Assembly (NCBI RefSeq): GCF_003014535.1 | Contig: NZ_PYGD01000002.1 | Span: 434,001-498,000 of the forward strand | Length of the DNA stretch: 64,000 bases | Origin: Taibaiella chishuiensis | GTDB taxonomy: Bacteria; Bacteroidota; Bacteroidia; Chitinophagales; Chitinophagaceae | Direction of reading: 5' to 3' | Shown here: piece by piece, positions 8,485 through 16,757 of the stretch | How the letters are laid out: each line of letters starts with the position of its first letter | Numbering within the stretch: the stretch's first letter is position 1 | Made by a program: the position numbers and the translations under genes | The notes under the pieces: model-generated | Seen by the model: the letters and a program-made list of their open reading frames with translations, nothing else | Told to the model about the DNA's origin: nothing | Database searches by the model: none

Positions 8485-10209
8485 ATGTTTGAAACGACAA
8501 CAGGAACAAAAATAGCCATGGCCGCCCCTGATGGTATGATGCCCGCAGCATCGGCAGGCAGCCTGGAATACAGTACCGGTGAGGCTTTGCCGGTACAGTG
8601 CAAACTGGCCATCGGCGCCGTTGACGATCCTATGGAGCTGGAAGCGGAAGCTATGGCAGATCGCGTGATGCGTATGCCTGATACTCCGGTACATAGCCAG
8701 GCAGATAGCGACGGGAACAGCACTGCGCCGCAGACCACCTTTGTGCAGCGGAAATGCGCACAATGTGAGGAAGAAAAGGTACAACGCCAACCGCTTACCC
8801 CTTTTGTACAACGGCAGGCTGAAGGCAATGCCCATGCCGGTGGTGCATTAAGCGCCTCGATCCAGGCCGCACAGGGCAATGGCTTTACCATGGATACCAC
8901 TACGCTGGGTTTTATGGAAAGCCGTTTTGCTACTGATTTCTCTTCGGTTAAGATACATACCGGCAGGGAAGCGGAAGGGTTCTCCCGGCAGTTAAATGCG
9001 CAGGCCTTTACGGTAGGCAATGATATTTACTTTAACAGTGGTAAATACAATCCTGCTTCTGCTGAAGGCAAGCACCTGCTGGCTCATGAACTGACGCACA
9101 CGCTGCAGCAATCGGCTGGCACGGTAAGCCGTAAAATACAACGGCAGGTGCACAACGGGCACGATAACTATGCCGGTTATGCCTTTGATGATGCAAGCTG
9201 TGAACTCTCCTATAACCAGCATTGGTATTTCGATTTCCAGGTACCGCTCAGTACGGCCGAAAAGACAAACCTTATGAACCAGGCGGCAAGCCAGGTACAC
9301 CAGTTATGGTCCAATAAGTACCCTTTGAAGCCTACACCCTTCGGAGCCCGTACTACTTGTCCCTGTAGCGTAGACGGGGTAGCCCTTTCGGTGAATGTCA
9401 TCCCCAGAGAAGGGGAGAAGCAGGGCCGGGGTATCCGCGTAACGGTGCGCCCTTCTTTACGGGCAAATGTAAACCCCGTTAACGGTAATATGGAGCTGGA
9501 ACATAATAGCAGCACCAGCGATATCAGGGGCACGCAATATCCGACAGGGCTGCAATACACGGTGGCACACGAGTTTGGGCATACGATCGATATCACCGAC
9601 GAGTATGCGGGGTGGACCGGTTTCTTTTCGCCTTCTACCCAGGCCGATACGCCTTCGATGATGAACTCCGGGAACGATGTACGGCCGCGGCATTACCAGT
9701 ACTTTGCCGACCTCATCTCCCGCGACATACTGGGCTGCCGTTATAATCCCAACGGGATAAGGATGCCCGAATGGGAAAACCCGGTATTCCGGACATCAAC
9801 CCTGTCGGGGCTTACAGCCTCGCAGGACGGATTGACCTATCCCTCCGTAACTTCAGCGTTGGATCCGGGCGCCAATTTCGACTTCCGTACTTCCAACGAA
9901 CGGGTAATGGGTATCCTGTATCCGCAAGCCGGTATGATCCGCTTTGCCAACCCCGCCACAAGCCAGACACAGATCGGGGCTACCGCAGGTCTGCGGCTGG
10001 GACAGATCGCACATCCCCTCGTATTTAACCTGAGAACGGGTATCGTGTTTAACCCCGCCAATCCCGGTGCGTCCCTGGGTATTCCTTTAAGTATAACCGC
10101 GGGCATCCGTACCTCGTCCTTCGAACTGGGCGTTGGGTATACCCCGGTATTCAGTGTATTGACACCCGGACAGGTATCGCATTTACTGGGAGCAGGTATT
10201 ACTTTTTAA
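8485..10209 (+). CDS. DUF4157 eCIS cargo protein with second zincin domain
   Basis: The N-terminal delivery half has the DDPMELEAEAMADRVMRMPD motif, one CAQC pair inside a VQRK..CEEE..VQR spacer, and DUF4157 ending in HELTHTLQQ (HExxH at 201-205). After an IQR tripeptide the C-terminal half is different. It contains an independent metalloprotease signature, HEFGHTIDITDEY (His362, His366, third-ligand candidate in the DEY segment), followed about 20 residues later by a Met-turn-like SMMN. The last about 80 residues alternate hydrophobic and polar residues and end in Phe, resembling a short beta-barrel or beta-sandwich tail. A secreted or injected protease toxin is the most economical reading. 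The first 205 residues and the 5' leader are almost identical to the next gene, pointing to a recent duplication. Confidence 0.8.
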   Translation: MFETTTGTKIAMAAPDGMMPAASAGSLEYSTGEALPVQCKLAIGAVDDPMELEAEAMADRVMRMPDTPVHSQADSDGNSTAPQTTFVQRKCAQCEEEKVQRQPLTPFVQRQAEGNAHAGGALSASIQAAQGNGFTMDTTTLGFMESRFATDFSSVKIHTGREAEGFSRQLNAQAFTVGNDIYFNSGKYNPASAEGKHLLAHELTHTLQQSAGTVSRKIQRQVHNGHDNYAGYAFDDASCELSYNQHWYFDFQVPLSTAEKTNLMNQAASQVHQLWSNKYPLKPTPFGARTTCPCSVDGVALSVNVIPREGEKQGRGIRVTVRPSLRANVNPVNGNMELEHNSSTSDIRGTQYPTGLQYTVAHEFGHTIDITDEYAGWTGFFSPSTQADTPSMMNSGNDVRPRHYQYFADLISRDILGCRYNPNGIRMPEWENPVFRTSTLSGLTASQDGLTYPSVTSALDPGANFDFRTSNERVMGILYPQAGMIRFANPATSQTQIGATAGLRLGQIAHPLVFNLRTGIVFNPANPGASLGIPLSITAGIRTSSFELGVGYTPVFSVLTPGQVSHLLGAGITF

Positions 10210-10259
10210 AGAAGATACGATTGCAGGCATCAAATTACTAATCAGGTCAAACGATAAAC

Positions 10260-11309
10260 ATGTTTGAAACGACTACAGGAAGAAAAATAGCCACGGCCGC
10301 CCCTGAGGGCATGATGCCCGCAGCATCGGCAGGTCGCCCGGATTACAGTGCCGGCGGAGCTTTGCCGGTACAGTGCAAACTGGCCATCGGCGCAGTAAAC
10401 GATCCTATGGAGCTGGAAGCGGAAGCTATGGCGGATCGCGTGATGCGTATGCCCGATACCCCGGTACATAGCCGGGCAGATAGCGCAGGGAAGAACACCG
10501 CCCCGCAGGCGGCCTTTGTGCAGCGGAAATGTGCACAATGTGAAGAAGAAAAGGTACAACGCCAACCGCTTACCCCTTTCGTACAACGGCAGGCCCAAGG
10601 CAATGCCCATGCCGGTGGTGCATTAAGCGCCTCGATCCATGCCGCACAGGGCAATGGCTTTACCATGGATACCACTACGCTGGGTTTTATGGAAAGTCGT
10701 TTTGCTACTGATTTTTCTTCGGTTAAGATACATACCGGCGGGGAAGCGGAAGGGTTCTCCCGGCAGTTAAATGCGCAGGCCTTTACGGTAGGCAATGATA
10801 TTTACTTTAACAGCGGTAAATACAATCCTGCTTCTGCTGAAGGCAAACACCTGCTGGCCCATGAGCTCACCCATACGCTGCAGCAATCCGGAACCTCGGG
10901 TACTATGGTACAACGGATGCTGGTCTGCCCGCTGCGCCTGAACGACTCCGATCCCGTACCGGCGGGCTTTAAGCCTTATTTCGGTAACGCGCATGTGTTT
11001 CATTGCGGCTTCCGCGGCATACTCGAAGACCGGCGGCCTACACCCGGCGACCCGATGAACGAATGTTTCTACGATCATTCGGGTACCCTCGTTACCGAGA
11101 GCCATCCTTTTGCCGGTTGCAGGGGTACACCGGATTATTACGATTCCCAGACCGATAGTTATAACCATTTTGCCAACGACCCGGGCGGCGTGGTACAGGC
11201 CGGCGGCCCCGCACTGCTGGAAAGTATCAAGTACCCGATCTTAAGCCCGCTTATGGACCTTGGCGGCTATCTCGAACGCAACATCCGCCGCCTGTACGGC
11301 GTTCCTTAA
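10260..11309 (+). CDS. DUF4157 eCIS cargo protein with short Cys-rich C-terminus
   Basis: Residues 1-210 nearly duplicate the preceding protein (same MFETTTG start, DDPME motif, CAQC/VQR spacer and DUF4157 with HELTH at 201-205). After VQR the remaining about 130 residues are unrelated to the other warheads. They are rich in Cys, Pro, Gly and Asp (VFHCGFRG, NECFYDHSG, FAGCRGTPDYYD, NDPGG). I recall similar C-termini on other DUF4157 proteins but know no assigned function. The conserved Cys and Asp/His residues could bind metal or form disulfides. No signal peptide. It lies 50 bp after the previous gene and 26 bp before the next, consistent with one transcript. Confidence 0.75.
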   Translation: MFETTTGRKIATAAPEGMMPAASAGRPDYSAGGALPVQCKLAIGAVNDPMELEAEAMADRVMRMPDTPVHSRADSAGKNTAPQAAFVQRKCAQCEEEKVQRQPLTPFVQRQAQGNAHAGGALSASIHAAQGNGFTMDTTTLGFMESRFATDFSSVKIHTGGEAEGFSRQLNAQAFTVGNDIYFNSGKYNPASAEGKHLLAHELTHTLQQSGTSGTMVQRMLVCPLRLNDSDPVPAGFKPYFGNAHVFHCGFRGILEDRRPTPGDPMNECFYDHSGTLVTESHPFAGCRGTPDYYDSQTDSYNHFANDPGGVVQAGGPALLESIKYPILSPLMDLGGYLERNIRRLYGVP

Positions 11310-11335
11310 TGCCCTGGCGCTAAACACTGATTTTT

Positions 11336-12868
11336 ATGAATGCTACCCTGCAGTCTCCCGTCGTTGAAAGTACCGTTCCTGTTCCGGAAGCGGTTATGCC
11401 TGCTGCACCGGCTCCTGCCGGTGTAAGCAGGATCCAGTGTAAACTGGCTATCGGTGCGGCCGACGATCCGATGGAGCACGAAGCCGAAACCATGGCCGAT
11501 CGGGTGATGCGTATGCCCGGCCCCGTGGCGGTACAACGCAAATGCGCGCATTGCGAAGAAGAAGAGCAGGTGCAACGGAAACCCCTGGCTGCTTTTATTC
11601 AACGTATGGAAAAGGGTACAGCCGGTGTTACCGGCGATACCGTCAGCGGCCGCATCGATGCCACGCGCGGATCGGGCAACAGTATGGATATGCCGACGAT
11701 GAGTTTTATGGAAAGCCGCTTTGGCGCCGATTTTTCGGGTATCCGGGTTCATACGGGTGCAGATGCGGTGCAACTCTCGGGCGAATTGAATGCGCAGGCT
11801 TTTACCGTAGGCAATGATATTTACTTTAATGAAGGAAAATACAATCCCGGTTCTGCCGCGGGCCGTCACCTCCTGGCGCACGAGCTTACCCATACGATAC
11901 AACAGGGCGGCAGCGGCATCAATCGTAAAATGATCCAACGGTTCGAGGCCAGCGAACGGCCTAATATTTCGAACCTGGCCGGTATTATGGCCGAGGCCAG
12001 GAGTTTTGCCGATAACGCATTGTCTGTGGAGGGTTTTGTGGAACAGGCGGGCGGCTCGTCAATGGTTACGGTGCTGGGTACTGCCGATAGTGTTATGGAA
12101 AGTGGCATGCATAACCGTTACCTGGTTACCTGCCGCTGCGGTATGATCGATATGCGGCATTTTTACCAGCTGATGTATATCGCATCCAAATTTACGAACC
12201 GCAGGGCCACGGCTATGGGGCGTGATCATGAGCTGGAAGCCGAGGCTACCTCGCGTTTTGCAGCGGAAGACACGACTTCCAATGCCCTGGGCGCATTTTT
12301 CGGCGCCAATAGTTTCGACCTATTCTATACTTCTACGGATACATTGATGCAACGGTTAAATACCTTCCTGTCGCGCTGTTCGCCGGTCGATTTCAGTGCC
12401 CTGCCGGCTCCGGAGCAAAACAATATCGTTAATTTTTATGCGCAACGCGACGGCGCCGGTGTGCCGGCCAACCAGAGTGAAGTGGCCACGCCCGCGGTGC
12501 TGAGTATCTCGGCTTGTAACGGCAGGCATCGCTCCTTCCCTTTCACGGTCGATCCCGATGAGCAAAGAACGATTACCGGTGAAGCATATACGCACGGTAC
12601 TACAGGGTTGGATAATGATGATGATATACGCGACTTTGTCCGTATGCAAAGACCGGAGATTATACAGTCGATCGATACGGCCGAAAAGGTACGGCTGGTA
12701 GGCATCCTGTTGAGCTACTGGGTAACGGATGCCGACCTCGATGCGGTACAGGCCATCGTGCAAAATGCAGGTACGGCACAGGTAGAAGCCATCAGGGCCA
12801 GCGTAAACCCCACTTCGCTTACCAGTGTCAGCCAGCGCACCCGTTTACGGCTGCTCTTGAATATGTAG
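11336..12868 (+). CDS. DUF4157 eCIS cargo protein, unknown C-terminal domain
   Basis: The N-terminal delivery half has DDPMEHEAETMADRVMRMP, one CAHC pair flanked by VQR tripeptides, and DUF4157 with HELTHTIQQ (HExxH at 182-186). After MIQR the C-terminal region of about 300 residues contains CRCGMIDMRHF and GRDHELEAE...AAEDTTSNALGAFFG, which look like conserved functional motifs but match no family I can name. The last about 60 residues (DTAEKVRLVGILLSYWVTD to QRTRLRLLL) are helical and resemble a small module I have seen at the end of other DUF4157 proteins. No second HExxH is visible. The product is inferred to be an injected effector only from domain architecture and neighbours. Confidence 0.72.
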   Translation: MNATLQSPVVESTVPVPEAVMPAAPAPAGVSRIQCKLAIGAADDPMEHEAETMADRVMRMPGPVAVQRKCAHCEEEEQVQRKPLAAFIQRMEKGTAGVTGDTVSGRIDATRGSGNSMDMPTMSFMESRFGADFSGIRVHTGADAVQLSGELNAQAFTVGNDIYFNEGKYNPGSAAGRHLLAHELTHTIQQGGSGINRKMIQRFEASERPNISNLAGIMAEARSFADNALSVEGFVEQAGGSSMVTVLGTADSVMESGMHNRYLVTCRCGMIDMRHFYQLMYIASKFTNRRATAMGRDHELEAEATSRFAAEDTTSNALGAFFGANSFDLFYTSTDTLMQRLNTFLSRCSPVDFSALPAPEQNNIVNFYAQRDGAGVPANQSEVATPAVLSISACNGRHRSFPFTVDPDEQRTITGEAYTHGTTGLDNDDDIRDFVRMQRPEIIQSIDTAEKVRLVGILLSYWVTDADLDAVQAIVQNAGTAQVEAIRASVNPTSLTSVSQRTRLRLLLNM

Positions 12869-12907
12869 AAAAATAATAATGACAATCATGCAAAAAACTA
12901 TAAGCTC

Positions 12908-15001
12908 ATGTCCTTGTCCTTAACCCCTAACCCAACAGCGGTGGCTGCGGCCGCCGATCAGGCGCAGCCTGCTGCCCAGGAACAGGCACAACAGGAGGCC
13001 CCCGGGCTTGCCTATACGATCCAGTGCAGGCTTACGGTAGGCGCTCCCGACGATCCGATGGAACGCGAAGCCGACGATATGGCCGACCGGGTCATGCGTA
13101 TGCCCGAAACGGCTGTACAACGCAAATGCAGCGACTGTGAAGAAGAAACGGTGCAACGGAAGCCGCTGGCCTCCTTCGTACAACGTAAATGTGCACATTG
13201 CGAAGAAGAGGAGACGGTGCAGCGAAAAACGGTTACGCCTTTTATCCAGCGTTCCGCAACCGGGAGCGACGCTGTGGCCGGTGCATCGGTCGATGCCGGT
13301 ATTGCCGCTACGCGGGGCAATGGCGCCGCTATCGATAGCGGTACCCGCAGTTTTATGGAAGATCGCTTTGGCAGCGATTTTTCGGGCGTAAAGATCCATA
13401 CCGGCAGCGATGCGGTTCAGTTGTCGGGCGCCCTGGGTGCACAGGCCTTTACCGTAGGCAACGACATTTATTTTAATGAAGGCAAATATAACCCGGCTGC
13501 CGCCGATGGACGGCATCTGCTGGCACATGAGCTCACGCATACCCTGCAACAGGGCGCTACGCCGGCCCTGGTACAACGCCGCCGGGTGCCGGATGCGGCA
13601 AGCCTGAATTCGGGCTTGCCTACCACCAGTTCTGTAAGTAGCGTCCAGGCCGAAATCGGTATGGCGCGCGTATTGAGCCGCGCCTGGGCAGGGCTAACCC
13701 CTGCACAGCAGTCTGCCGTGCAGACCGCTACGGCAGGATTGGGATTGACATGGTCGGATGAAGAAAGCCTGCGTATGGCGCTGATACCGGTAAACCGGGC
13801 CGTACTGATCAGTTTTGCACAGGCGATAAGGACAGCGGCGCCCTCTGCTACGCTGGGCGATCCTTTGCTGATTAATACCGGCCCCAGGCCGGCTACGGCC
13901 GATGCCGCCAATATTGCTACCCTGGTTGCCAATGCCACGGCTATCTTTACCACGCTGGCCGGTAACAGCAGGAACGCAGACCTGAGGCAGGTATTCGGCG
14001 CGGCAAATGTAGCGGCAGCAAAAACAAAATACAACAATGCCCGCCTGCAGATGAATGTGCTGCATGCGGCCAACCAGATCGTAACCGACCGCTCAGGCTA
14101 TAATGCGGAAGTAAGTCTCGGCGGACTTACCAATTCAAGCCAGATCTCCGTATCTCCCGATGTGATCGATAACCCGGGAGATAATGAGTCTGTAATTACC
14201 TTTGTGCATGAGTGTATGCATGCCGGTAATGCCGATGTCCGCGATTTCGGGTATATCCACCAGGCTTCTTTCCGGGAATTGTCCGCGGCCGTAAAACTCA
14301 CGAATGCAGCCCATTTCGAGGTCGTGCCCCGGCGGATGCTGGGCGCGTCGTTCGCCTTCACCGGCCAGACCTTTATCCCTGCAGGCACTACGGTAGGCGG
14401 TACTACCGCGCCGCCACTCACCAATCGCCAGCAGGCCATCCGCGATGCCTCGGAGCACTTCCGCCAGGCATGGACCATCGGCCTCAACCTGCATAACCTG
14501 TATGTACGGCTCTTCCGTACACCGGCAGAATGGAATACGCTGGATTTGTCTACCCAATTCGGTGGCGCTGCTGCCGGCTCGCATTTTTCCGATACGCTGC
14601 CTTTCTGGTCCAATGTACAGGGATTGACCCTGCATCAGCGTTTAGCGGAAATTAATCCTTCCGGTGTCAATGCCGCCACGCGGCCGGTTTCCCTGATCGA
14701 TATCGCCTTGTCCGAAGGCATGATCCGCAAACTGGCGCAGGGTATGGATGCCGTTCCTACCTCCGAGATAGACGCTGTATTGCTGGAAACCACCTACGGT
14801 ACAGTAGCGGAGCAGGCTGCGGCGACTGCAAGTGTGGCTGCCGAACGCGATCTGCTGATCAGGCTGGTGATCCGTGCCCGCCTGGGCGGTGGTATCGCCG
14901 GCAATGAACACCGGGATGAACAGTTGGTGGCGCGAATGGGCTCCACGGCCAATCTATGGTCGGATATCCTGGCGGTTCGCCCGGTCAGCGCCTTCCCTTA
15001 A
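12908..15001 (+). CDS. DUF4157 eCIS cargo protein with aspzincin-like protease domain
   Basis: Longest of the array (697 aa). The delivery half has DDPMEREADDMADRVMRMPE, two CxxC pairs (CSDC, CAHC) separated by VQR tripeptides, and DUF4157 with HELTHTLQQ (HExxH at 207-211), then VQRR. The C-terminal half contains a second zincin motif, FVHECMHAGN (His434, His438). Downstream is a D-x-x-Y-like RDFGYI and then KLTNAAHFEVV. This HExxH...D..Y...NA order is the pattern of the aspzincin/deuterolysin (M35, Lys-specific endopeptidase) group. The region between the two protease motifs is Ala-rich and probably helical. I infer a protease toxin carried by the particle. Assignment to M35-like enzymes is by motif only. 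Confidence 0.76.
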   Translation: MSLSLTPNPTAVAAAADQAQPAAQEQAQQEAPGLAYTIQCRLTVGAPDDPMEREADDMADRVMRMPETAVQRKCSDCEEETVQRKPLASFVQRKCAHCEEEETVQRKTVTPFIQRSATGSDAVAGASVDAGIAATRGNGAAIDSGTRSFMEDRFGSDFSGVKIHTGSDAVQLSGALGAQAFTVGNDIYFNEGKYNPAAADGRHLLAHELTHTLQQGATPALVQRRRVPDAASLNSGLPTTSSVSSVQAEIGMARVLSRAWAGLTPAQQSAVQTATAGLGLTWSDEESLRMALIPVNRAVLISFAQAIRTAAPSATLGDPLLINTGPRPATADAANIATLVANATAIFTTLAGNSRNADLRQVFGAANVAAAKTKYNNARLQMNVLHAANQIVTDRSGYNAEVSLGGLTNSSQISVSPDVIDNPGDNESVITFVHECMHAGNADVRDFGYIHQASFRELSAAVKLTNAAHFEVVPRRMLGASFAFTGQTFIPAGTTVGGTTAPPLTNRQQAIRDASEHFRQAWTIGLNLHNLYVRLFRTPAEWNTLDLSTQFGGAAAGSHFSDTLPFWSNVQGLTLHQRLAEINPSGVNAATRPVSLIDIALSEGMIRKLAQGMDAVPTSEIDAVLLETTYGTVAEQAAATASVAAERDLLIRLVIRARLGGGIAGNEHRDEQLVARMGSTANLWSDILAVRPVSAFP

Positions 15002-15035
15002 ATATCATAACCATAACCGGATAATTTGAAAAACT

Positions 15036-15788
15036 ATGTTTAGTATCGATGAAAAAGTGCTGCAGCTGTTTTCTTTCCTGATGGCTACACTAGGTGGGCC
15101 GGGTTATAAAGGGCCTGCACAGGGGCTTACAGCCGCCGTAAAACAGGAGATCGCCGCTGCCTTCGAAGACAGGGCATTCAATGCCGGCCGCTTTGCCAAT
15201 GCTTTGCAAAGGGAGGATAAAAGTAAACATGCCCTGCAGGTAATACAGGAAACAACGACTTCATCTTTTGTCCTGGCGCTGAATGCCGACGGTACCGCGA
15301 CCGTATGCCGGGGTTGGCAATACCTGGGCTTTAACAGTGGCCCGGAAGTCAATCAGTCCGAACGGATCCGCGAACAACTCGGCTACCGGGGATTCTGGCA
15401 CCGTAATCCCGACGATGGCTGGGTGGATATCGATCTGAGCCTGGACGACCGGGTCTGCGACAGCATCGGGGAATACAGCAACCTGGTACCGCGGCATGCA
15501 GCCAAATGGCAGTTGCGTTGTTTTCCCTTCCTGCTTAAAGGCATGCCCGGTATGGAAGAACCGTTACTGGCATGCCGTATGGTAAACGGCGGACCTGATT
15601 TCGGAGAAGGCGAGCCGCATACGGTATTCGACCCGGCAACTCAGCAGTATTGGCTGCTGTTGGGCGCTGAAAATGGTATCCGTATCAAGACCGGGACTAC
15701 CGGCGATGGCAAGGATTCCCTACCCGGTATACAGGTCACCCAAGCGGATAGTTTACTGTCCGCCGAAGCATGGCGGTATCCCTTCTGA
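15036..15788 (+). CDS. uncharacterised protein in eCIS operon
   Basis: A 250-residue soluble protein lying 34 bp after the last DUF4157 gene and before the muramidase. It has no signal peptide, membrane segment or recognisable catalytic motif. Visible features are a helical N-terminus (residues 1-70) and a beta-rich middle with CRGWQYLGFNSGP and GYRGFWHRNPDDGW. A Gly-rich C-terminus (GAENGIRIKTGTTGDG) follows. Given its place it might be a chaperone or immunity-type partner for an effector, or an effector without the DUF4157 leader. None of these is shown by the sequence. Confidence 0.6.
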   Translation: MFSIDEKVLQLFSFLMATLGGPGYKGPAQGLTAAVKQEIAAAFEDRAFNAGRFANALQREDKSKHALQVIQETTTSSFVLALNADGTATVCRGWQYLGFNSGPEVNQSERIREQLGYRGFWHRNPDDGWVDIDLSLDDRVCDSIGEYSNLVPRHAAKWQLRCFPFLLKGMPGMEEPLLACRMVNGGPDFGEGEPHTVFDPATQQYWLLLGAENGIRIKTGTTGDGKDSLPGIQVTQADSLLSAEAWRYPF

Positions 15789-15917
15789 TCTTTGCAGGAA
15801 ATTATTTTTCGGGCTTTATCTGCCTGTGTACTGTTGCGGGGCAATTTCGGAGACCGGCATCCCGTTTAAATGAAAACCGGTAATTTCTATACACATCACC
15901 CAAACAAAAACATAACC

Positions 15918-16757
15918 ATGATTTTACTCAAACTGAATGCAAAGGGCGACGCAGTAACTATGTTGCAGGAGCTGCTGAACGAATTCAATTACGAACTGGT
16001 CGTGAATGGTATTTTCAATGCGGCCACCGATAAGGCTGTGCGCGACTTCCAGGCCAGGAATGGGCTCGTAAGCGATGGTGTGGTCTATACCAAAACATGG
16101 ACCCGGCTGCTCAACAATGCGCCTGCCGACCTGGCGCAGATGGAAGCCCGCTTCCTGAAAGAACAGGATATCATAGCCACCGCAAAGCGACTCGACATCG
16201 AAGTAGCTGTAGTCAAAGCGGTGAACGAGGTGGAAAGCCGTGGCCGGGGTTTCAATGTAGATGGCAGTGTCAAGATCCTGTTCGAAGGCCATGTTTTCTG
16301 GGATCAGCTCAAAAAACGCAACATCGATCCCAATAAATATGTAAAAGGAAATGAATCGGTATTGTACCCGAAGTGGACCAGGAAGTACTACCTAGGCGGC
16401 AAGGCGGAGTATAACCGGTTGAACCAGGCCATCAATATCTTTAGTAATGCGCCATCGGCCGTAGCGGCAGCAGGTGTAGAGGCTGCTTATGCTTCGGCTT
16501 CCTGGGGCTTGTTCCAGATTATGGGGTATCATTTTAAGTCGCTGGGCTACCAGGATATCGTCAGTTTTGTCAGCGATATGAAAGAAAGCGAAGGCAGTCA
16601 GCTGGATATCTTTGCCCGTTATATCGAAGTGAATAACCTGCAGAAATTCCTCAAGAATAAGCAATGGGCCAGCTTCGCCCTTCGCTATAATGGCCCGGGA
16701 TATAAAGAGAATAAGTATGATGAAAAACTGGCCAAGGCCTATGAAAAGTATCGTTAG
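15918..16757 (+). CDS. peptidoglycan-binding N-acetylmuramidase (DUF3380-type)
   Basis: The start is set at ATG 15918 (MILLKLNAKGDAV), because the PG_binding_1 fold begins there; an in-frame ATG at 15870 would add 16 unstructured residues. Residues 1-65 are PG_binding_1 (NGIFNAATDKAVRDFQ). Residues about 80-279 match the muramidase family PF11860/DUF3380: AVNEVESRGRGF carries the likely catalytic Glu, followed by ILFEGHVFW, ASASWGLFQIMG and FALRYNGPGY. The enzyme cuts the MurNAc-GlcNAc backbone. No signal peptide is present. Together with the CHAP amidase at the other end of the DUF4157 array it brackets the cargo genes, suggesting lysis for particle release or an antibacterial cargo. Its stop overlaps the convergent iron-permease gene by a few bases. 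Confidence 0.85.
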   Translation: MILLKLNAKGDAVTMLQELLNEFNYELVVNGIFNAATDKAVRDFQARNGLVSDGVVYTKTWTRLLNNAPADLAQMEARFLKEQDIIATAKRLDIEVAVVKAVNEVESRGRGFNVDGSVKILFEGHVFWDQLKKRNIDPNKYVKGNESVLYPKWTRKYYLGGKAEYNRLNQAINIFSNAPSAVAAAGVEAAYASASWGLFQIMGYHFKSLGYQDIVSFVSDMKESEGSQLDIFARYIEVNNLQKFLKNKQWASFALRYNGPGYKENKYDEKLAKAYEKYR

